Made by a program: the position numbers and the translations under genes. The notes beneath the pieces were generated by a model. The model had not been told where the DNA came from. It worked only from the letters and a program-made list of their open reading frames with translations, and searched no databases. DNA of 64,000 nt. Source: Chryseobacterium sp. (GTDB lineage: Bacteria > Bacteroidota > Bacteroidia > Flavobacteriales > Weeksellaceae). This document shows positions 61,792 through 64,000 of this stretch, piece by piece (the first letter of the stretch is position 1; each line of letters opens with the position of its first letter). The stretch is taken from positions 62,001-126,000 of the forward strand of contig JAITMC010000013.1 of NCBI GenBank assembly GCA_031277615.1, given 5' to 3'.

Positions 61792-62856
61792 ATGTTCTGG
61801 CCGGATACAATCAGTAAAAGACTGGGAATAACTTATCCCGTGGTTCAGGCTCCGATGTTTGGAGTGAGTACAGTAAGCATGGCAGCAGCTGCGGCAAAAG
61901 CAGGCTGTCTGGGGTCATTGGCATTGGCCGACCTTTCTCCGGAAGCTTCCGTTAAGCTGATCAGGCAGCTCAGGGAACTGACGGATCAGCCTTTTGCCGT
62001 GAATATTTTTGCCCATACTATTCCTGAAATAACAGAAGATTTAAAGCAGAAATTCATTGAGACCAAAACGTTTTTAGAGCGGTTGGCCAAGGAAAATAAT
62101 ATGGAAGTGAAGCTTCCTGATCTTGAGGATATTAAAGTCAATAGCTATCGGGATTTAATAGACGTTCTTATTGAAGAAAACTGTAAGATTGTAAGTTTTA
62201 CCTTTGGAAATCTCGATGATCAAAGCATTCAGAAACTGAAAGCTAACGGAGTAACCTTGATCGGAACCTGTACTTCCGTAAAAGAAGCTTTAATTCTTGA
62301 AGAATCAGGTATTGATATGATCTGTGTGCAGGGAACAGAAGCAGGAGGACACAGAGGAACCTTTGATGCGGATCACATTCAGCAGATTGGCGGACTGTCT
62401 TTATTATCACAGGTTTATGATCATGTAAAAGTTCCGCTGATTTATGCAGGAGGAATTTATAATGCCAAAACACTGCAAGCGGTAAAAGGCCTGGGAGCAC
62501 AGGGTTTTCAGGTGGGAAATCTTCTGCTGACCTCTGAAGAAAGTGCTTTGGAACCTTTTGAAAAGGAAAGGCTTAAAAAAGTGAGGGAAGAAGAGGTGGT
62601 TTTAACCAAAAGCTTTTCAGGACGCTATGCAAGAGGGATCAGGAATAAATATATAGAAACCGTTGAAAACTCTCCGTATATCTTACCGTATCCTTATCAG
62701 AATAAGCTGACCAATGAATTGAGAAGAGTTTCAAAAACTTTGAAAAATACAGAATTCGTAGGGATCTGGGCAGGACAGTCTATTCATCATTACAGCGAAG
62801 CATCTGCTGAGACCATCCTGAAAAATCTGATCCATGAGGCTGAAAAGACAGGCTAA
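61792..62856 (+). CDS. nitronate monooxygenase-type FMN enzyme
   Basis: A 354-aa TIM-barrel flavoprotein: RLGITYPVVQAPMFGVSTVSMA, VQGTEAGGHRGTF (active-site His-bearing loop), PLIYAGGIYNAKTLQAVKGLGAQGFQVGNLLL and KSFSGRYARGIRN. The motif GGHxG with the late TxxFSGR matches 2-nitropropane dioxygenase-like NMOs. It may detoxify nitronates or act as an enoyl reductase-like enzyme. It is alone on its strand. Confidence 0.9.
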   Translation: MFWPDTISKRLGITYPVVQAPMFGVSTVSMAAAAAKAGCLGSLALADLSPEASVKLIRQLRELTDQPFAVNIFAHTIPEITEDLKQKFIETKTFLERLAKENNMEVKLPDLEDIKVNSYRDLIDVLIEENCKIVSFTFGNLDDQSIQKLKANGVTLIGTCTSVKEALILEESGIDMICVQGTEAGGHRGTFDADHIQQIGGLSLLSQVYDHVKVPLIYAGGIYNAKTLQAVKGLGAQGFQVGNLLLTSEESALEPFEKERLKKVREEEVVLTKSFSGRYARGIRNKYIETVENSPYILPYPYQNKLTNELRRVSKTLKNTEFVGIWAGQSIHHYSEASAETILKNLIHEAEKTG

Positions 62857-62971
62857 ATTATAGTAGATGCAGCTTTAGCAGATCAGCTTCAAAAGTTGTG
62901 AAGCAATTAAATTTATTTACGCTTGTCCTAACTTTTTACTTTAGCCTAATTATCATAGAAAATATTTCCAT

Positions 62972-63010
62972 AATAGATTTCGGCGGGCTGAAAGCCCGCC
63001 GAAATCTATT
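62972..63010 (-). terminator. 18-bp hairpin at the 3' end of mpl
   Basis: AATAGATTTCGGCGGGCT (62972-62989) and AGCCCGCCGAAATCTATT (62993-63010) form a perfect stem with a GAA loop. It overlaps the last bases of the mpl stop region, and its GCGGGCTGAAAGCCCGC core is related to the hairpins at 31386-31473. The rest of 62857-62971 is empty. Confidence 0.75.
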
Positions 63011-64000
63011 ATTTTGTAAGATCCAGTCCGCCGAAGTTTCCTGAACTCATCATCAGGTAAACCCCTTTGGTTTTATCTAAAGTATTCCAATACGCATGAA
63101 GATCTTCAGCATTGGTAAATACCCTTAAGCGATCGTTTTTGAATTTTTCTTTAATGAATTCCGGAGAAATAGGTTCCATTCTTTTGATCTTTAAGGCATC
63201 TTCAGAATAGAAGACAACCGCTTCGTCCAGTCCGTCCATAGCATGGTCATATTGTTCTAGAAAAACAGGATTCAGGCTTGAATAGGTATGCAGTTCAAGG
63301 AATCCGTATCGGGTTTCGTTTTTAAACTGTTCCTGAAAAGCTTTTACCGTAGCTTTTACCTTGCTTGGTGCGTGGGCAAAATCTTTGTATAAAGTGCCTT
63401 TATCTTCCCGCTCTACCTTTTCAAGACGCTTGGAGGCTCCTTTGAAGCTCATGATGGCTTCGTAGAAATCTTCGTCCATAATCCCCAGCTGCTGGCAGAT
63501 ATGTCTGGCTCCTTCCATATTCAGCAGGTTGTGAGCACCGAAAACCGATAGAGGAACATCTCCCATTTCTGTTTTCAGATGTACTTTGCCGTTGCTTATC
63601 TCATATTCCGGAGTTCTGTAAGGAATTTTTCTGAAATAATTTTCGGCTGCTTCCACTACTTTTACCACTTCAGGATCTTCTTCATTATATACCAGAACAC
63701 CCCCTGGCGTAATGCTGGCCGTGAATTTTCTGAACTGCTCAATATAATCGTCGAATGTTTTGAAAACATTGATATGATCCCAGGCGATACCACTCATTAA
63801 AGCAATATTCGGCTGGTAAAGAAGGAATTTTGAACGCAGGTCGATAGGAGAGGAAAGATACTCGTCCCCTTCCAGTACCATAAAATCATTATCCCTGGTA
63901 AGCTTTACCATACAGTCGAAGCCCTCCAATTGTGCTCCTACCATGAAATCCACCTCTTTCTGATGAAAGTTCAGGACATGAAGAATCATGGAGGTAATGG
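63009..64000 (-). CDS. mpl: UDP-N-acetylmuramate:L-alanyl-gamma-D-glutamyl-meso-diaminopimelate ligase, C-terminal part
   Basis: Partial Mur ligase running off the right edge (330 codons present). The first visible residues ITSMILHVLNF lie just after the GKTT P-loop position of the family, which is outside the window. Later come GIAWDHINVF, YNEEDPE, VFGAHNLLNMEGARHICQQLGI, FKGASKRLE, the conserved DFAHAPSKVKAT and a C-terminal SGNFGGLDL. Mpl ligates the recycled murein tripeptide to UDP-MurNAc. The stop region overlaps a strong hairpin. Confidence 0.9.
   Translation of the reverse strand, partial: ITSMILHVLNFHQKEVDFMVGAQLEGFDCMVKLTRDNDFMVLEGDEYLSSPIDLRSKFLLYQPNIALMSGIAWDHINVFKTFDDYIEQFRKFTASITPGGVLVYNEEDPEVVKVVEAAENYFRKIPYRTPEYEISNGKVHLKTEMGDVPLSVFGAHNLLNMEGARHICQQLGIMDEDFYEAIMSFKGASKRLEKVEREDKGTLYKDFAHAPSKVKATVKAFQEQFKNETRYGFLELHTYSSLNPVFLEQYDHAMDGLDEAVVFYSEDALKIKRMEPISPEFIKEKFKNDRLRVFTNAEDLHAYWNTLDKTKGVYLMMSSGNFGGLDLTK

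Noticed and set aside
1-64000. tRNA, rRNA, tmRNA, classical insertion sequences or prophage
   Set aside because: I found no cloverleaf, rRNA text, transposase or phage structural gene when reading the gaps; small RNAs other than the two candidates cannot be excluded by eye.

Overview
The window looks like the chromosome of a flavobacterium of the Chryseobacterium/Elizabethkingia type (Bacteroidota, Weeksellaceae). The signs are moderate GC, promoters of the form TTG-N18-21-TAnnTTTG instead of sigma70 boxes, few Shine-Dalgarno sites, GLPGLI-type and T9SS-sorted secreted proteins, large TonB-dependent receptors, and a PNGase F-like protein. No rRNA, tRNA, CRISPR array, prophage or classical insertion sequence was seen.

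Layout. 0-9.3 kb: start of asnB, a secreted GLPGLI/PNGase F-like fusion, a gene broken by an in-frame amber codon, an RsmB-type methyltransferase, yjdM, an ABC ATPase, a YceI lipoprotein, pheS and a DUF3108 protein. 9.4-17.5 kb: ferredoxin reductase plus ferredoxin, a LOG protein, PepD, a lipoprotein, a LURP-one protein, recR, a glycosyltransferase and secG. 17.5-28.2 kb: a pair of M16 peptidases, a thrombospondin-type-3 protein, a UvrD-like helicase and a TonB receptor. 28.2-31.3 kb: a thiamin salvage operon (thiM-thiE-thiD-tenA) behind a TPP riboswitch with a clear promoter. 31.5-36.4 kb: hydrolases, a DUF3037/HipA-like pair, and a T9SS-exported SGNH protein.

36.4-46.3 kb is a catabolic block, all on the minus strand: homogentisate dioxygenase, two CoA-transferases, an unknown HTH-like protein, 4-hydroxyphenylpyruvate dioxygenase, an unknown secreted protein, fumarylacetoacetase and a flavin-reductase-like protein. 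Together these take tyrosine to fumarate plus acetoacetate, and the CoA-transferases could activate the organic acid products. A 482-bp cassette bounded by 20-bp inverted repeats and carrying a frameshifted GxxExxY (PD-(D/E)XK) gene sits exactly between the fumarylacetoacetase and flavin-reductase genes.

46.4-64 kb: a TonB receptor/thioredoxin pair behind a perfect 24-bp palindrome, then a long run of redox and electrophile-stress genes (cupin, quinone-reductase-like ADH with a divergent HxlR regulator, DUF1304, Crp/Fnr regulator, DoxX, AhpD-like protein, aldo/keto reductases, DJ-1/PfpI, ABM monooxygenase, MdaB-type reductase, LysR regulator, GNATs, nitronate monooxygenase), ending in the C-terminal part of mpl.

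Most intergenic gaps over 250 bp hold degenerate dispersed repeats of a few families: GATGGAT/GGGTGATGG-type, a CCCACAGAT...ATCTGTGGG family that includes a 263-bp tandem duplication, and GGCGGACTTTAGCCCGCC-type hairpins. The observations I rate highest are the inverted-repeat GxxExxY cassette, the operator-like palindromes, a 17-bp sigma54-like element shared by two unrelated genes, and the amber-interrupted gene.
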